Shown: positions 25,872 to 34,673, counted from the stretch's first letter. The stretch: 46,303 bases of DNA from Actinomycetota bacterium (GCA_030447315.1 JAUJPD010000002.1:84545-130847), one strand, 5' to 3'. The notes: generated by a model from the letters alone, not told the origin. Program-made: numbers and translations.

Positions 25872-27373
25872 GAGGCCGAGGGGTCGTCCTGATCCATCTG
25901 CGCTCGCTGCAGCTTGCCGGAGAAGTCGATGCCGACGGTCTTCCATTCGGTGAACTCATCGAGGCTCTGTGGACCCGCCTCGCGGTGACCGTTGCCGGTG
26001 TTCTTCATGCCGCCGAAGGGAACCTGGATCTCGGCGCCGATGGTGGGGGCGTTGACATAGACGATGCCGAACTCGAGCTGATTCACCGCTTTGAAGACGT
26101 TGGTGATGTCATGGGTGTAGATCGCGCACGACAAACCGTAGTCCGTGCCGTTCGCGATGGCCACGGCCTCTTCGACACTTTCCACGCGCATGATGCCGGT
26201 TACGGGACCGAAGATCTCCTCGCGAGCGATACGCATGTCGGCCGTCATCTCGTCGAAGACCGTCGGCGCGACGAAGTAACCATTCTCGAGGCCGTCACCG
26301 GTCACCTCCTCGCCGCCGTGAAGGATCTTCGCGCCTTCTTGCTGTCCCACGCTGATGTACTCGAGAACCCTGTTCTTCTGCGCTTCGTTGATGACCGGCG
26401 CCAGCTCGATCCCGGGCTCGAGGCCGTTGCCGACCTTCATGCCCGAGACGCGCTCGAGCAGGCGATCGGTGAACGCCGGACGCACGTCGTCATGAACGAT
26501 CAAACGAGAGGTCGCGGTGCACCGTTGACCGGAGGTGGCGAAGGCTCCCCACGCGGCGGATTCCACCGCCAGATCGAGATCGGCGTCGGGCATGATGATG
26601 AGAGCGTTCTTGGAACCGAGCTCGAGTGAGCAGCGCTTCATGCTGCGGGCGCACTTCTCGTTGATCATGCGGCCGACGTCGAGCGAGCCGGTGAAAGAGA
26701 TCGCTCTGACGCTCGGGTGATCGACCAGGGGCGCTCCTGCCTCTTCGCCCATCCCGTTGACGAGATTGACGACGCCGGGAGGTACCCCGACCTCGTGGAA
26801 CAGGTCGACCAAGAGGGCCGCGCATAGAGGCGTGTCCTCGGCGGGCTTGAAGACCGAGGTGCAGCCGGCGACCATCGCCGGAGCGATCTTCCACAGCGGT
26901 ATCGCGATCGGGAAATTCCAAGGCGTGATCAGACCCACGACGCCGATCGGATGGCGCATCGTCATGTAGAACTTGTTGGGAAGCTCGGCCGGGATCGAGT
27001 TGCCGAAGAAACGGCGGCCTTCGCCGGCCATGTAGTGAGCGAAATCGATGCCTTCTTGGACGTCGGCCCGAGATTCTTTGAGCGTCTTGCCCATCTCTTG
27101 CGTCATGATCCGAGAGAGCTCTTCTTTGCGTTCTTCCAGAAGCAGAGCCACCCTCAGGAGGTAGTCGGCCCGCTCCGGAACGGGGGTCGACATCCACCTC
27201 GGGTAGGCCTCGACCGCCGCTTGCACCGCCCGGTCGACATCGGCGGCACCTGACTTGGCGAATGAACCCAGGACCTGCGTGCGGTCGGCGGGGTTACGAG
27301 ACTCGAAGGTCTCGCCGGTCGATGGGTCGACCCAGTCGCCGTTGATGTAGTTGCCGAAATCGGTGCGGCTCAT
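25868..27373 (-). CDS. NAD(P)-dependent aldehyde dehydrogenase
   Basis: 501 aa from ATG 27373 behind GGGGG. Seen: YINGDWVDPSTGE start, VVGLITPWNFPIAIPLWK, FKPAEDTPL, ISFTGSLDVG (cofactor loop), LELGSKNALI with the general-base Glu (usual LELGGK has a second Gly), SGQRCTATSRLIV with the catalytic Cys, EEIFGPVTGIMR and PFGGMKNTGNGHRE. Single clean frame. General type resembles 2-oxoglutarate-semialdehyde or aminoadipate-semialdehyde dehydrogenases; exact substrate unknown. Coupled to the downstream AcuC-like gene. Confidence 0.92.
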   Translation of the reverse strand: MSRTDFGNYINGDWVDPSTGETFESRNPADRTQVLGSFAKSGAADVDRAVQAAVEAYPRWMSTPVPERADYLLRVALLLEERKEELSRIMTQEMGKTLKESRADVQEGIDFAHYMAGEGRRFFGNSIPAELPNKFYMTMRHPIGVVGLITPWNFPIAIPLWKIAPAMVAGCTSVFKPAEDTPLCAALLVDLFHEVGVPPGVVNLVNGMGEEAGAPLVDHPSVRAISFTGSLDVGRMINEKCARSMKRCSLELGSKNALIIMPDADLDLAVESAAWGAFATSGQRCTATSRLIVHDDVRPAFTDRLLERVSGMKVGNGLEPGIELAPVINEAQKNRVLEYISVGQQEGAKILHGGEEVTGDGLENGYFVAPTVFDEMTADMRIAREEIFGPVTGIMRVESVEEAVAIANGTDYGLSCAIYTHDITNVFKAVNQLEFGIVYVNAPTIGAEIQVPFGGMKNTGNGHREAGPQSLDEFTEWKTVGIDFSGKLQRAQMDQDDPSAS

Positions 27374-27410
27374 CGTCGAACCCCCTGTCTGGTCATCCCG
27401 GCGGGTCATC

Positions 27411-27938
27411 TTAGGGCGAGCGACGAGCGGCGCCCTCGCTCAACAACAGTCCCATGATCAGCGAGTCCCACAGCTCGCCGTTTCGCCGCTTGTAGTGGCT
27501 GTGCAGGTATCCCTCGCGCTCGAACCCGAAACGCTCGTAGAGGGCTATGGCCGCCGCGTTGTGGGGCCAGACCTCGAGTGCGACCTTGTGCGCGCCCTGG
27601 GCCCGGGCCCAGGCGATCGCAGTCTCCAGCAGCCGGCTGCCGATCCCCTTGCGGCGCTGGGTGGCGATCACCGACATCCCGAGATGGGCCACTCCGCGCC
27701 CCTGCACGGAGGCCATCCCGACCAGGATCCCGTCCAGGTAGGCGAGGAAGGTCGCGGCGTCCGAGCGCGAGTAGCTGTCCCGCCAGCGAAGTGCGCGCTG
27801 CTCTCGATCGAGAGGGAGCTCGGTACCGATCCACCGGCCTTCGGCGGCGACGGCTTCGAGATGATCGAGCGCGGCGGGGATGTCTTGCTCGGTCGCCCGT
27901 CGGATGACGAGAGCGGAAGGGACGCCGGGCGGTTCCAT
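27411..27938 (-). CDS. GNAT-family N-acetyltransferase
   Basis: 175 aa. Starts with VIRRATEQDIPAALDHLEAV, has the acetyl-CoA loop in VIATQRRKGIGSRLLETAI (Q/RxxGxG/A), and ends the fold with VWPHNAAAIALYERFGFEREG and GELWDSLIMGLLL. Resembles YhhY/RimJ-like small-molecule or protein acetyltransferases. Upstream of the ALDH gene by 37 bases. An acetyltransferase close to a deacetylase gene invites the idea of reversible acetylation, but this is unsupported. Confidence 0.88.
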   Translation of the reverse strand: MEPPGVPSALVIRRATEQDIPAALDHLEAVAAEGRWIGTELPLDREQRALRWRDSYSRSDAATFLAYLDGILVGMASVQGRGVAHLGMSVIATQRRKGIGSRLLETAIAWARAQGAHKVALEVWPHNAAAIALYERFGFEREGYLHSHYKRRNGELWDSLIMGLLLSEGAARRSP

Positions 27939-28039
27939 CCCAGGCAGGTTAGCGAGCGGTCCGCTACTCGTTGTACAGATGAGCGTCTACCGACCCTGTG
28001 ACCAGCTCGTCGGTTCCTTCGAGTACGAGCCGGGTCTAA

Positions 28040-28555
28040 CTAATCTCCTGTAGTCCCGTCCAGCTGTTCGCGCAGGATGTCCGCGTGGCCTACGTGCCGT
28101 GCAGTCTCCTCAATCATGTGCACGTAGATCCACCGCGCGGAAACTTCGCCGAGCGCGGGATGCGGCACCACGTGATCAAGGTCGAAGCGGGCCGCGGCCT
28201 CGCGGGACGAGGTGCATTGCTCGTCGTACTGCGTAATCAGAGCTTCCAGGGTTTCGTCTGGAGCCACGCGAAAGTCCCGCTCCGGGTCATCGATCCAGCC
28301 TTGCAACAGCGGTAGGTCCTCGGCACTCACCTGGGCGAGCCGGTGTTGAAACCAGCTGGCCTCCACCCGGCAAAGATGCTTGATCAACCCAGACAGGGTC
28401 GTCATCGACGGCACGAGCCGACGACGTACATCCTCTTCCGACAGACCACGCACTTTTGCTTTGATGGCGTCACGGTAGTAGTCCAGAAAGGTGTCGAGCG
28501 TGGTTCGCTCATCCGCCACAGCAGCAACCTTGCCGGTGTCGTAGATATCCGCCAT
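28040..28555 (-). CDS. DinB/DUF664-family four-helix protein
   Basis: 171 aa. Metal-site pattern of the DinB/YfiT fold: LSGLIKHLCRVEASWF (first His) and IYVHMIEETARHVGHADILRE (two more His). Members include mycothiol- and bacillithiol-dependent transferases. With an MshA-like gene in the window (32264) a mycothiol-dependent role is possible but not shown. Start ATG 28555. The 28556-28812 stretch upstream contains no convincing gene. Confidence 0.88.
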   Translation of the reverse strand: MADIYDTGKVAAVADERTTLDTFLDYYRDAIKAKVRGLSEEDVRRRLVPSMTTLSGLIKHLCRVEASWFQHRLAQVSAEDLPLLQGWIDDPERDFRVAPDETLEALITQYDEQCTSSREAAARFDLDHVVPHPALGEVSARWIYVHMIEETARHVGHADILREQLDGTTGD

Positions 28556-28812
28556 CCGCGGAGCTTATGAGTTCGAACTTGAGCATCCCCGCACGATTGA
28601 AGACACTCAGGAATAGGCGTCCGCGCTCGAAACGGAAGGAGTGACAAAAAGACGACGTTGTCGGCGCCGCCGGGATGGTCTTCGGAGCGACCTTGTGCGT
28701 GGCAGCTCTTCTGTGGAAGCACTCGGGTGACAATCCCCGCGAACTCGGTCTCTAGCTCACCCTTACCGCGCGCAGAAGCTTGCCACCACGAGCGAGCGCC
28801 ACGGGAACTCCT

Positions 28813-29226
28813 TCACTTGACCCGATAGGGAGCAGTGATGACGAAACCGTCGTAGCCATACATCCCATTGGTGGGCGAGGTATAGACCGCGGGGCTGCGC
28901 GGGTCACAACGCCCTCACCGTCGGGTGGCGGACACCCCGCGATCACATCTCCCCCTTCGAACCCCAGATCATTGACCGGTAGATGGAGCGTGAGGTGATC
29001 GCGATCGGCGTCGTAACGCCCACGCAGCGGGATGCTGTTACACCCCGGCGGACTCCAGGGATTGCAAGGCCCCTTCCGAAGGTAAGTGCGTGATCCTCTC
29101 CGGGCCCGAGGTCTGCAACAGGGACGCAGAGAGACCAAGGCCGACCCCTGTGTCGTGCGCAGACCTATGGCTGGGGTGGTTCCATGCCCAATAGACGCTT
29201 GGTTCGACACTTCGACACCCACGCAA
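28813..29226 (-). pseudogene. Broken secreted-protein gene, C-terminal part readable
   Basis: In three minus frames the following reads in order: DTGVGLGLSASLLQTSGPER (near 29090-29160), RKGPCNPWSPPGCNSIPLRG, YDADRDHLTLHLPVNDLGF, VIAGCPPPDGEGVV, and, after an indel near 28905, PRSPAVYTSPTNGMYGYDGF with VITAPYRVK and TGA at 28813. Paired Cys and beta-rich text suggest an exported protein. No intact start or signal peptide is visible. I do not recognise the family. It lies head-to-head with another secreted-protein gene at 29298. Confidence 0.45.
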
Positions 29227-29297
29227 CCATGCATGGCCCGACGGATCTTCTCCTGCCTCCGTGCATCGTCAGGGGCCGTGGCTCGTCTCATCAGAGC

Positions 29298-30150
29298 ATG
29301 AGGACGAAAGCTCGCCCCTGCTCGCCCTGCTGAGCTGCCTGATGGTGGTCGCGTTAACCGCTTCGGCGCACGCCCGGGTCCCTGTCCACGCCACGAGCAT
29401 CACGAGCACATCGGCCTATTGGCAGCTCGGTCCAGCCGGCAACGGTGGCATCCGCTATGGGATCGCCGGGTTCTACGAAAAGAACCAGGACGGTGACGTC
29501 GAAACCTTCGCTTACATGGCGCTAGGCGTCTGTAAGCGCGCCGTCGAAGGTCGCAGGGTCTGCACCTCGCGCCACAGCGTCACGGATGAGGACCATGAGC
29601 CGCAGTTCTTCATGGATCCTTCGATGCAGATCGCGAGCTTGCGGCTGGGACCTCACCGGGTGCAGTGGGACGCGGGTGCCGATACCCCTGGGTCACCGCC
29701 TACGGCGTGGCATGCGAGCCGGATGATGAGGAAGCGGACGGCCCGAGGCTCGGACGTGATGCGGTGGCTGAAGGGGAACTGTTCGGACGAACGATCTCCA
29801 CCGGGCACCATCGGATGTCGTTCGGGCACCTCTCGCGGGGCGATCTGAGCAAGTGCACCTTCCGCACAGACAAACAACCCACCCGGCGAGATGGCCGTCC
29901 CAGTACCGGTCCGGGTACCGTAGCCACGCCTGTAGCGTCGAAGCAACACGAACCGATACGGCCTCGAGAGACGTGCGTCCGCTAGACCCTGCCCGCAGGT
30001 CAAGCCTCGCAAGTGATGGGGGCTTCTCCTTCGATGCACTCGTCGGCTCCCTCTCCGTCGACAGCGTAGACCCGTCGGCCTCCAAGAAGGAAGTCGTTTT
30101 CGCCAGCCCTCGATCTGGTCGTTGCCGGCCCGATCGGTGCAAGATCGTCG
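29298..30150 (+). CDS. Secreted protein of unknown function, frameshifted
   Basis: ATG 29298 gives MRTKARP; a missing C then brings in LLALLSCLMVVALTASAHA, a classical signal peptide with an AHA cleavage site. The mature part reads YWQLGPAGNGGIRYGIAGFY, ALGVCKRAVEGRRVCTSRHS, FFMDPSMQIASLRLGPHRV. After an indel near 29690 VTAYGVACEPDDEEADGP continues to TAG 29983. A third frame remains strongly coding-like (GC-rich third positions) from about 29960 to 30150 (SDGGFSFDALVGSLSVDSVD), so the protein may extend to near the proC stop. No known domain recognised. Divergent from the broken gene at 28813. Confidence 0.55.
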
Positions 30151-30969
30151 TCAGGCCGTCGGGTCTCCCTGGGCCAGCTCCTGGCTCCGCTCCATCGCGG
30201 CCTGGATCGCGTTCAGGAAGGCGGCCCGGACGCCCGACTGTTCTAGGACCCGGATGGCTCGGGTGGTCGTGCCACCCGGGGAGGTCACCATCTCTCGCAG
30301 CTCGACCGGGTGCATGTGCTCGTCGCGGAGCATCTTGGCGGACCCCAACATCGTCTGAACGACCAGGTCCGTCGAGATCTCTCTGGAGAGACCCAGCAGG
30401 ATCCCAGCTTCGATCATCGCCTCCGCCAACAGCGCAAAGTACGCAGGTCCCGAACCCGATATAGCGGTAACGGCATCGAGGTACTCCTCTGGGACCGTCA
30501 CCACGCGTCCTACGTGGTTCAGGACATCGCGGGCGAGCTCGAGGTTGGCGGGGCCCGCGAACTTGCCGGCCGATATCCCCGCCATGCCCTCGTGCACGAC
30601 CGAAGGCGTGTTCGGCATCGCGCGCACCACCGGCACCTCGTACTCCAGCCGGGTCTCGATGAACCCGCTGGAGATGGCCGCGACGAAAGAAAGCACCGTC
30701 TGATCGGGGGTCACCTGAGAGGAGATCTCAGACAACAACGCCTCTATGTCCTGAGGCTTGACCGCGATGACGATGATCTCTGCCCCCGCGACCGCAGCGG
30801 CGTTGTCCAACGTGGTCTCTATCTCGTAGGCAGAGGACAACTCTTGCAGTCGCTCCTGCCTGCGTGCGGTGACGACCACGTCTTCGGGCTTCCTCCAACC
30901 GGTCGCGAGCAGGCCACCGAGCAATGCTTGCCCCATCTTTCCTCCACCTAGCACAGCCAGCTTCGCCAT
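30151..30969 (-). CDS. proC: Pyrroline-5-carboxylate reductase
   Basis: 272 aa. Reduces pyrroline-5-carboxylate to proline with NAD(P)H, the last step of proline synthesis. Seen: LAVLGGGKMGQALLGGLL (cofactor loop), VIAVKPQD, VVRAMPNTPSVVHEGMA, AISGSGPAYFALL and LREMVTSPGGTTTRAI, the C-terminal signature. ATG 30969. Faces the proline dehydrogenase gene across 40 bases. It matches Rv0500 in type, but here it is 10 kb away from the bldC/bS22 block that it adjoins in M. tuberculosis. Confidence 0.95.
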   Translation of the reverse strand: MAKLAVLGGGKMGQALLGGLLATGWRKPEDVVVTARRQERLQELSSAYEIETTLDNAAAVAGAEIIVIAVKPQDIEALLSEISSQVTPDQTVLSFVAAISSGFIETRLEYEVPVVRAMPNTPSVVHEGMAGISAGKFAGPANLELARDVLNHVGRVVTVPEEYLDAVTAISGSGPAYFALLAEAMIEAGILLGLSREISTDLVVQTMLGSAKMLRDEHMHPVELREMVTSPGGTTTRAIRVLEQSGVRAAFLNAIQAAMERSQELAQGDPTA

Positions 30970-31009
30970 CGTCTCCCCCCCGGAGCTTTTCCTGCATGAT
31001 AGGGCGACG

Positions 31010-31924
31010 ATGTTCAGAGAGACCTGGCTGTGGGCGTCCGACAAGCGACGCGTTCAGAAGTTCGTTACCGAGGGCGCGCTCACACGCACGGTGGTTCAGC
31101 GTTTCGTAGCCGGGGACTCGGTAGGCGACGCGGTCGGCGCGATCCAGCAACTCAACACCAACGACATCGGGGGCATCCTCGACCTCCTCGGGGAAGGCGT
31201 CACCGAGTCCACAGGCGCGAAGCAGGCTTTCGAGGATTATCTCGAGTGCATCAAGCGGATCGAAGAATCGGGCATCGATACCACTGTGTCGATCAAGCTG
31301 ACCCAGCTCGGCTTGGCCTTCGACAAAGAGACCTGCCTCTACTACGTGCGCATGCTGGCGAGCGAGGCTCAGGCGGTGGGGTCCGGACTCGAGGTGGACA
31401 TGGAGCAGTCCGCATACGTGAGCGACACCCTGGACGCCTTCAAGGTCTTGCGGCGCGAGTTCCCCGACCTGCGCCTCGCCGTCCAGGCCTACCTCAGGCG
31501 GACCCCGGTCGATCTAGACGACCTGGCCGCAGAGGCCCCTCCTAGGGTCCGCCTCGTCAAAGGCGCTTATTCGGAGCCGCCCCAGCTTGCCTTTCAGAAG
31601 AAGTCGGAGATCGACGCGCAGTACCGCTACCTCATCGACTGGTTGTTCGAGAAGGGGACGGACCCTGCCATCGCCTCACACGACTCCGCGTTGATCGAAC
31701 ACGCTCAGAGGGCCGCGACGAGGTCCGGCGGGGGCAGGAAGAGCTTCGAGATCCAGATGCTCTACGGGATCAGACGCGAGCTTCAAGAGCAGCTCGCCAG
31801 AGACGGGTTCCGCGTGAGCGTGTACGTCCCCTTCGGCTCCGCCTGGTATCCGTACCTGATGCGACGCATTGCCGAACGCCCGGCGAACCTGCGCTTCTTC
31901 ATGCGAGCGCTGGTAGGGAACTGA
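31010..31924 (+). CDS. Proline dehydrogenase (monofunctional)
   Basis: 304 aa, FAD-dependent (beta/alpha)8 barrel that oxidises proline to pyrroline-5-carboxylate. Seen: SIKLTQLGLAFD, LEVDMEQSAYV, LAVQAYLRRTPVD, RVRLVKGAYSEP, ASHDSALIEHA, EIQMLYGIRRELQ and the C-terminal VSVYVPFGSAWYPYLMRRIA with the substrate-binding Arg pair region. The length fits monofunctional PRODH; no P5C dehydrogenase is adjacent, although an ALDH lies 5 kb away. Divergent from proC, whose product it consumes. Confidence 0.94.
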   Translation: MFRETWLWASDKRRVQKFVTEGALTRTVVQRFVAGDSVGDAVGAIQQLNTNDIGGILDLLGEGVTESTGAKQAFEDYLECIKRIEESGIDTTVSIKLTQLGLAFDKETCLYYVRMLASEAQAVGSGLEVDMEQSAYVSDTLDAFKVLRREFPDLRLAVQAYLRRTPVDLDDLAAEAPPRVRLVKGAYSEPPQLAFQKKSEIDAQYRYLIDWLFEKGTDPAIASHDSALIEHAQRAATRSGGGRKSFEIQMLYGIRRELQEQLARDGFRVSVYVPFGSAWYPYLMRRIAERPANLRFFMRALVGN

Positions 31925-31990
31925 CCCGCCTCTGTACATAAAGCTTGCGCGCTCTGCGTACCGAAGAACGAACGGCGCCGAGAAACAAGT

Positions 31991-32073
31991 AGGCCTCAGA
32001 AACGAAGTCCGCATCGAACCTCGTGCACTTCCCCACACACGAGACACGACAGGTAGCTTCGCTTCTGAGGCCT
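31991..32073. other. Long imperfect hairpin in a convergent intergenic region
   Basis: The 339-bp gap between convergent PRODH and GT4 genes holds no ORF but strong secondary structure. AGGCCTCAGAAACGAAG (31991-32007) pairs with CTTCGCTTCTGAGGCCT (32057-32073) at 16 of 17 positions. Inside it CTCGTG (32020-32025) pairs with CACGAG (32038-32043). There is no T tract, so it is not a standard terminator. Confidence 0.6.
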
Positions 32074-32080
32074 GGTGTCC

Positions 32081-32129
32081 CGAGGAACCTCCTGGGCTCC
32101 ACCCGAAGGTGGATCCGTTCAGCTCCTCG
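32081..32129. other. Nested hairpin adjoining the long hairpin
   Basis: CGAGGA (32081-32086) pairs with TCCTCG (32124-32129), and inside TCCACC (32098-32103) pairs with GGTGGA (32108-32113) around a CGAA loop. Together with 31991-32073 this makes about 140 bases of designed-looking structure. It could be a small structured RNA or the end of an unknown element. Confidence 0.5.
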
Positions 32130-32263
32130 AGACGTGCAGGAACATAGCGGCGGGTATGGCGGCGCGTCAACGACGCGAATGCCCTGTTAGGGCAACGAAT
32201 GAGCAGGTCACAGCGTCGGGAATTTTCTTCGCGAAATAGAGACTTTTTCCCCGTACGCGTGTG

Positions 32264-33502
32264 CTAGCAGGTACAGATCTCGGGGAAATCCTCGCGCACC
32301 AAGCACTCGTACAACTCAAGGAACTTAGACGCGGAACGGTCCCACGAGAACGCCGACGCCGACTCGAGAGCCTGCCTCGAGAAGTCGGCCCGCAGATCAT
32401 CGTCGGAGAGAAGCGTCTTTAGACCTGCGGCGAACGTCGCCGGATCGCGGGTGGGAACGAGGAATCCCGAGCGTCCGTCGCGCACGATGTGCGACAACCC
32501 TCCGACCGCTGTGCCCACGACCGGTGCACCACATGCGTGAGCTTCAAGCGCCGCGAAGCCGAACGACTCGGAGTGGGAGCAGACGGCCACCACATCGGCG
32601 GCGCTGTAGAACACAGGAAGACGCGTATGGGGTTGAGGTCCTACGAAACGAACCCGGTCGGATACCTCTAGATCCGCCGCCAGCCGGCGCAGGCGCTCGA
32701 TCTCGTCCCCGCCACCGCGGCCGCTGGCCCCGCCAACCACGAGCAACAGAGCCTCACGGTCTAAGGCCGGCACGATCTGCTCCAAGGCCCGGATCGCCAG
32801 GTCGATCCCCTTGAGCGGCTGGATGCGGCCCACGAACAACATGACCGCCTCATCGCCCACACCCACCTCCCGGCGAGCCGCGGCACGGTCCAGCGGGCGG
32901 AAGACGTGGTGGTCTACCCCCGGGTGAAGCGTCTTCAGATGGTCGTGGCTGGCACCGTAAAGGCAGGCGAGTTGCTCGAGCTCGTCGTCGGTCGATGCGA
33001 TCAGAACGTCGGCGGCGTCGATGACCTCGTCCTCGCCGTCCAGGCGCAGCACCGACTCGGGGTGATCACCCGGAGCTAGGAACCGGTTCTTGACGCGACC
33101 CAAGGTGTGGTGAGAGTGCACGAGGGGCACGTTCCAGGCCTGCACAAGCCGAGTTGCAGCCAGACCCGACTGCCAGTAATGCGAGTGGACGAGATCGTAG
33201 GAGATGCGTTGGGACAGAGCGAAGGCGCGGATGCCGGCGACGAAATCGTCGAGGTGTCCCAGCAGCTGTTCTTTCGGCACAGGCCCGTCGGGCCCCGCCG
33301 TGATCGGAACAACCCTTACCCCCGGCGAGATGCCGACCGGTCTCTGCAGCTGTCCTTGGGCCCGAGTGAAGACATCGGTGGTAAGGCCTCTGCGAGCCAG
33401 AGCTTCGGCCAGCCGACGCACGTAGATCGTCATCCCGCCCGCGTCGCCGGAACCAGGCTCGTCCAGCGGCGAGGAGTGAAACGAGATGACGGCCGCGTGC
33501 AT
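32264..33502 (-). CDS. GT4 glycosyltransferase, MshA-like
   Basis: 412 aa. GT-B fold retaining glycosyltransferase. Seen: ISFHSSPLDEPGSGDAGGMT with the N-terminal glycine loop, VHSHYWQSGLAA, HSHHTLGRVKN, LHPGVDHHVFRP, FVGRIQPLKGIDLAI, and the Ex7E region CSHSESFGFAALEAHACGAP followed by VGTAVGGL. This pattern fits D-inositol-3-phosphate glycosyltransferase (MshA), the first enzyme of mycothiol synthesis, though related GT4 enzymes share it. ATG 33502 shares a base with the stop of the upstream CelD-like gene. A longer in-frame extension to 34165 is antisense-shadow of that gene and rejected. Confidence 0.85.
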   Translation of the reverse strand: MHAAVISFHSSPLDEPGSGDAGGMTIYVRRLAEALARRGLTTDVFTRAQGQLQRPVGISPGVRVVPITAGPDGPVPKEQLLGHLDDFVAGIRAFALSQRISYDLVHSHYWQSGLAATRLVQAWNVPLVHSHHTLGRVKNRFLAPGDHPESVLRLDGEDEVIDAADVLIASTDDELEQLACLYGASHDHLKTLHPGVDHHVFRPLDRAAARREVGVGDEAVMLFVGRIQPLKGIDLAIRALEQIVPALDREALLLVVGGASGRGGGDEIERLRRLAADLEVSDRVRFVGPQPHTRLPVFYSAADVVAVCSHSESFGFAALEAHACGAPVVGTAVGGLSHIVRDGRSGFLVPTRDPATFAAGLKTLLSDDDLRADFSRQALESASAFSWDRSASKFLELYECLVREDFPEICTC

Positions 33503-34545
33503 CAGACAGAAGCCGGGTTCAAGAGCCGGACATTGTGCAGCGGGAGGGCCTGCGCACCGAGCTGATACTTGTACCGCTCCGGCCCCCTCAAGAAGTCGAA
33601 GTACTTGAGGCCTTGTTCGATTGAGGTGCGCACCAGCTCCGAGACCAGCACGAGACCCGGCGACAGCCTCGCCGCGTCCGGCTCGTAAGCGGAGTTGTAG
33701 AGGTAGAAGGTGTTGTCCACCTGGAACGAGAACGTGGAGGCGACGGCGATGTCGCCGACTTCGAGAAAGTCGATCCGCAGCCATCCGGCGTCCACGAACG
33801 ACCTCGCTACACGCTCGAAGAAAGTCGCGATCTCGGGCTTCATGAAGTGACCCTTGTGTCCTTCGGCCCCCCGGTGCATCTCGACGAAGGTTTTGAGATC
33901 GGCATCCAGGGTGTCGGCGGTGGCCGTGCGGAAACGCGCATCCGGATGCTCGCGCCCCAGCCGCTTCCGCTTCCTCTTCAGCTCCCGTCGCTCCTTTGCT
34001 TCGAGGGACTCGAGGTAGCCGTCCCAGTCCGAAGGGAGCGGCAACACGGCCGCGGTCTCCTCTTGATCCATCTTGAACTCGAGGCCCGCCCGGTCCGCGC
34101 GCTCGACCAGGAACTCCGCGAACCCGAAGGGAACCGGCATGTTGTGTGCATCGAGCTCGTCCCACTCGACATCAGTGGTCGAGAGCCATGCGACCAGTGC
34201 TTCGGCGACGTCATCTCGGTCTTCGAGCGAACAGATGGGACCCAGATAATCGGTCAGCTCGATCCCGCCCACGAACCGGAGGAGCTTGCGTCCCTCTTGT
34301 GTCTTCCGATACAGCGGAACCACCGCGGCGACCTCATCTCTCCGCGACATCGTGATCAGGAAGAGGTCTTTATCGCCTCCGAACTCCTCCCACCAGAGCT
34401 TGTTCCAGCGGGGAGTGGCGAACACGTGCCGGTCCGGATCACGCGCCAGCAGTTGCTGCCACTCGGGCATCTCGAAGCAACCCTCGTCGCAATCGAGGTT
34501 GATCTGCAGTGTCGTCGTCGTCGGGGTCACGGTAGTCCTAACCAA
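33502..34545 (-). CDS. CelD/BcsL-type GNAT acyltransferase (FemX-like fold)
   Basis: 347 aa. Seen: HVFATPRWNKLWWEEFGG, VAAVVPLYRKTQEGRKLLRF, TDYLGPI, LEAKERRELKRKRKRL, and the GNAT-6 core WLRIDFLEVGDIAVASTFSF with SAYEPDAARLSPGLVLVSEL and FDFLRGPERYKYQLGA. The LSPG and FLRG segments are typical of family members that act on cell-envelope polysaccharides or attach amino acids to peptidoglycan. Translationally coupled to the GT4 gene, so both may serve the same envelope or thiol pathway. ATG 34545. Confidence 0.85.
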   Translation of the reverse strand: MVRTTVTPTTTTLQINLDCDEGCFEMPEWQQLLARDPDRHVFATPRWNKLWWEEFGGDKDLFLITMSRRDEVAAVVPLYRKTQEGRKLLRFVGGIELTDYLGPICSLEDRDDVAEALVAWLSTTDVEWDELDAHNMPVPFGFAEFLVERADRAGLEFKMDQEETAAVLPLPSDWDGYLESLEAKERRELKRKRKRLGREHPDARFRTATADTLDADLKTFVEMHRGAEGHKGHFMKPEIATFFERVARSFVDAGWLRIDFLEVGDIAVASTFSFQVDNTFYLYNSAYEPDAARLSPGLVLVSELVRTSIEQGLKYFDFLRGPERYKYQLGAQALPLHNVRLLNPASV

Positions 34546-34598
34546 GCCAAGGGAGGGCCGATTCCTGTTGTTGTCTCCGTTGGGGCCGGATGTGAAAC

Positions 34599-34646
34599 GA
34601 GCCCGCCGATCCCTCGTGCTGCCACAGGATGGGGCGGGCTCTTTCT
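34599..34646. terminator. Intergenic terminator after the hbhA-like gene
   Basis: GAGCCCGCC (34599-34607) pairs perfectly with GGCGGGCTC (34633-34641), loop 25 bases, followed on the plus strand by TTTCT and on the minus strand by GTTTCA. It lies 33 bases past the hbhA-like stop, upstream of the CelD-like gene. Confidence 0.6.
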
Positions 34647-34673
34647 ATGTAGATCGATCCAGCTGCTGTCTTG

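Noticed and set aside
28567-28755. A second in-frame TGA: MSSNLSIPARLKTLRNRR... TGA ...DDVVGAAGMVFGATLCVAAL on the plus strand
   Set aside because: The TGA has no Cys counterpart or known family around it, and the GTG in GGAGTGACA could simply be a separate start. The stretch is short and unsupported; no gene is called.
32264-34165. 633-aa minus ORF covering GT4 and more
   Set aside because: Upstream of ATG 33502 the frame is the out-of-frame shadow of the CelD-like gene; GT4 homology begins at 33502.
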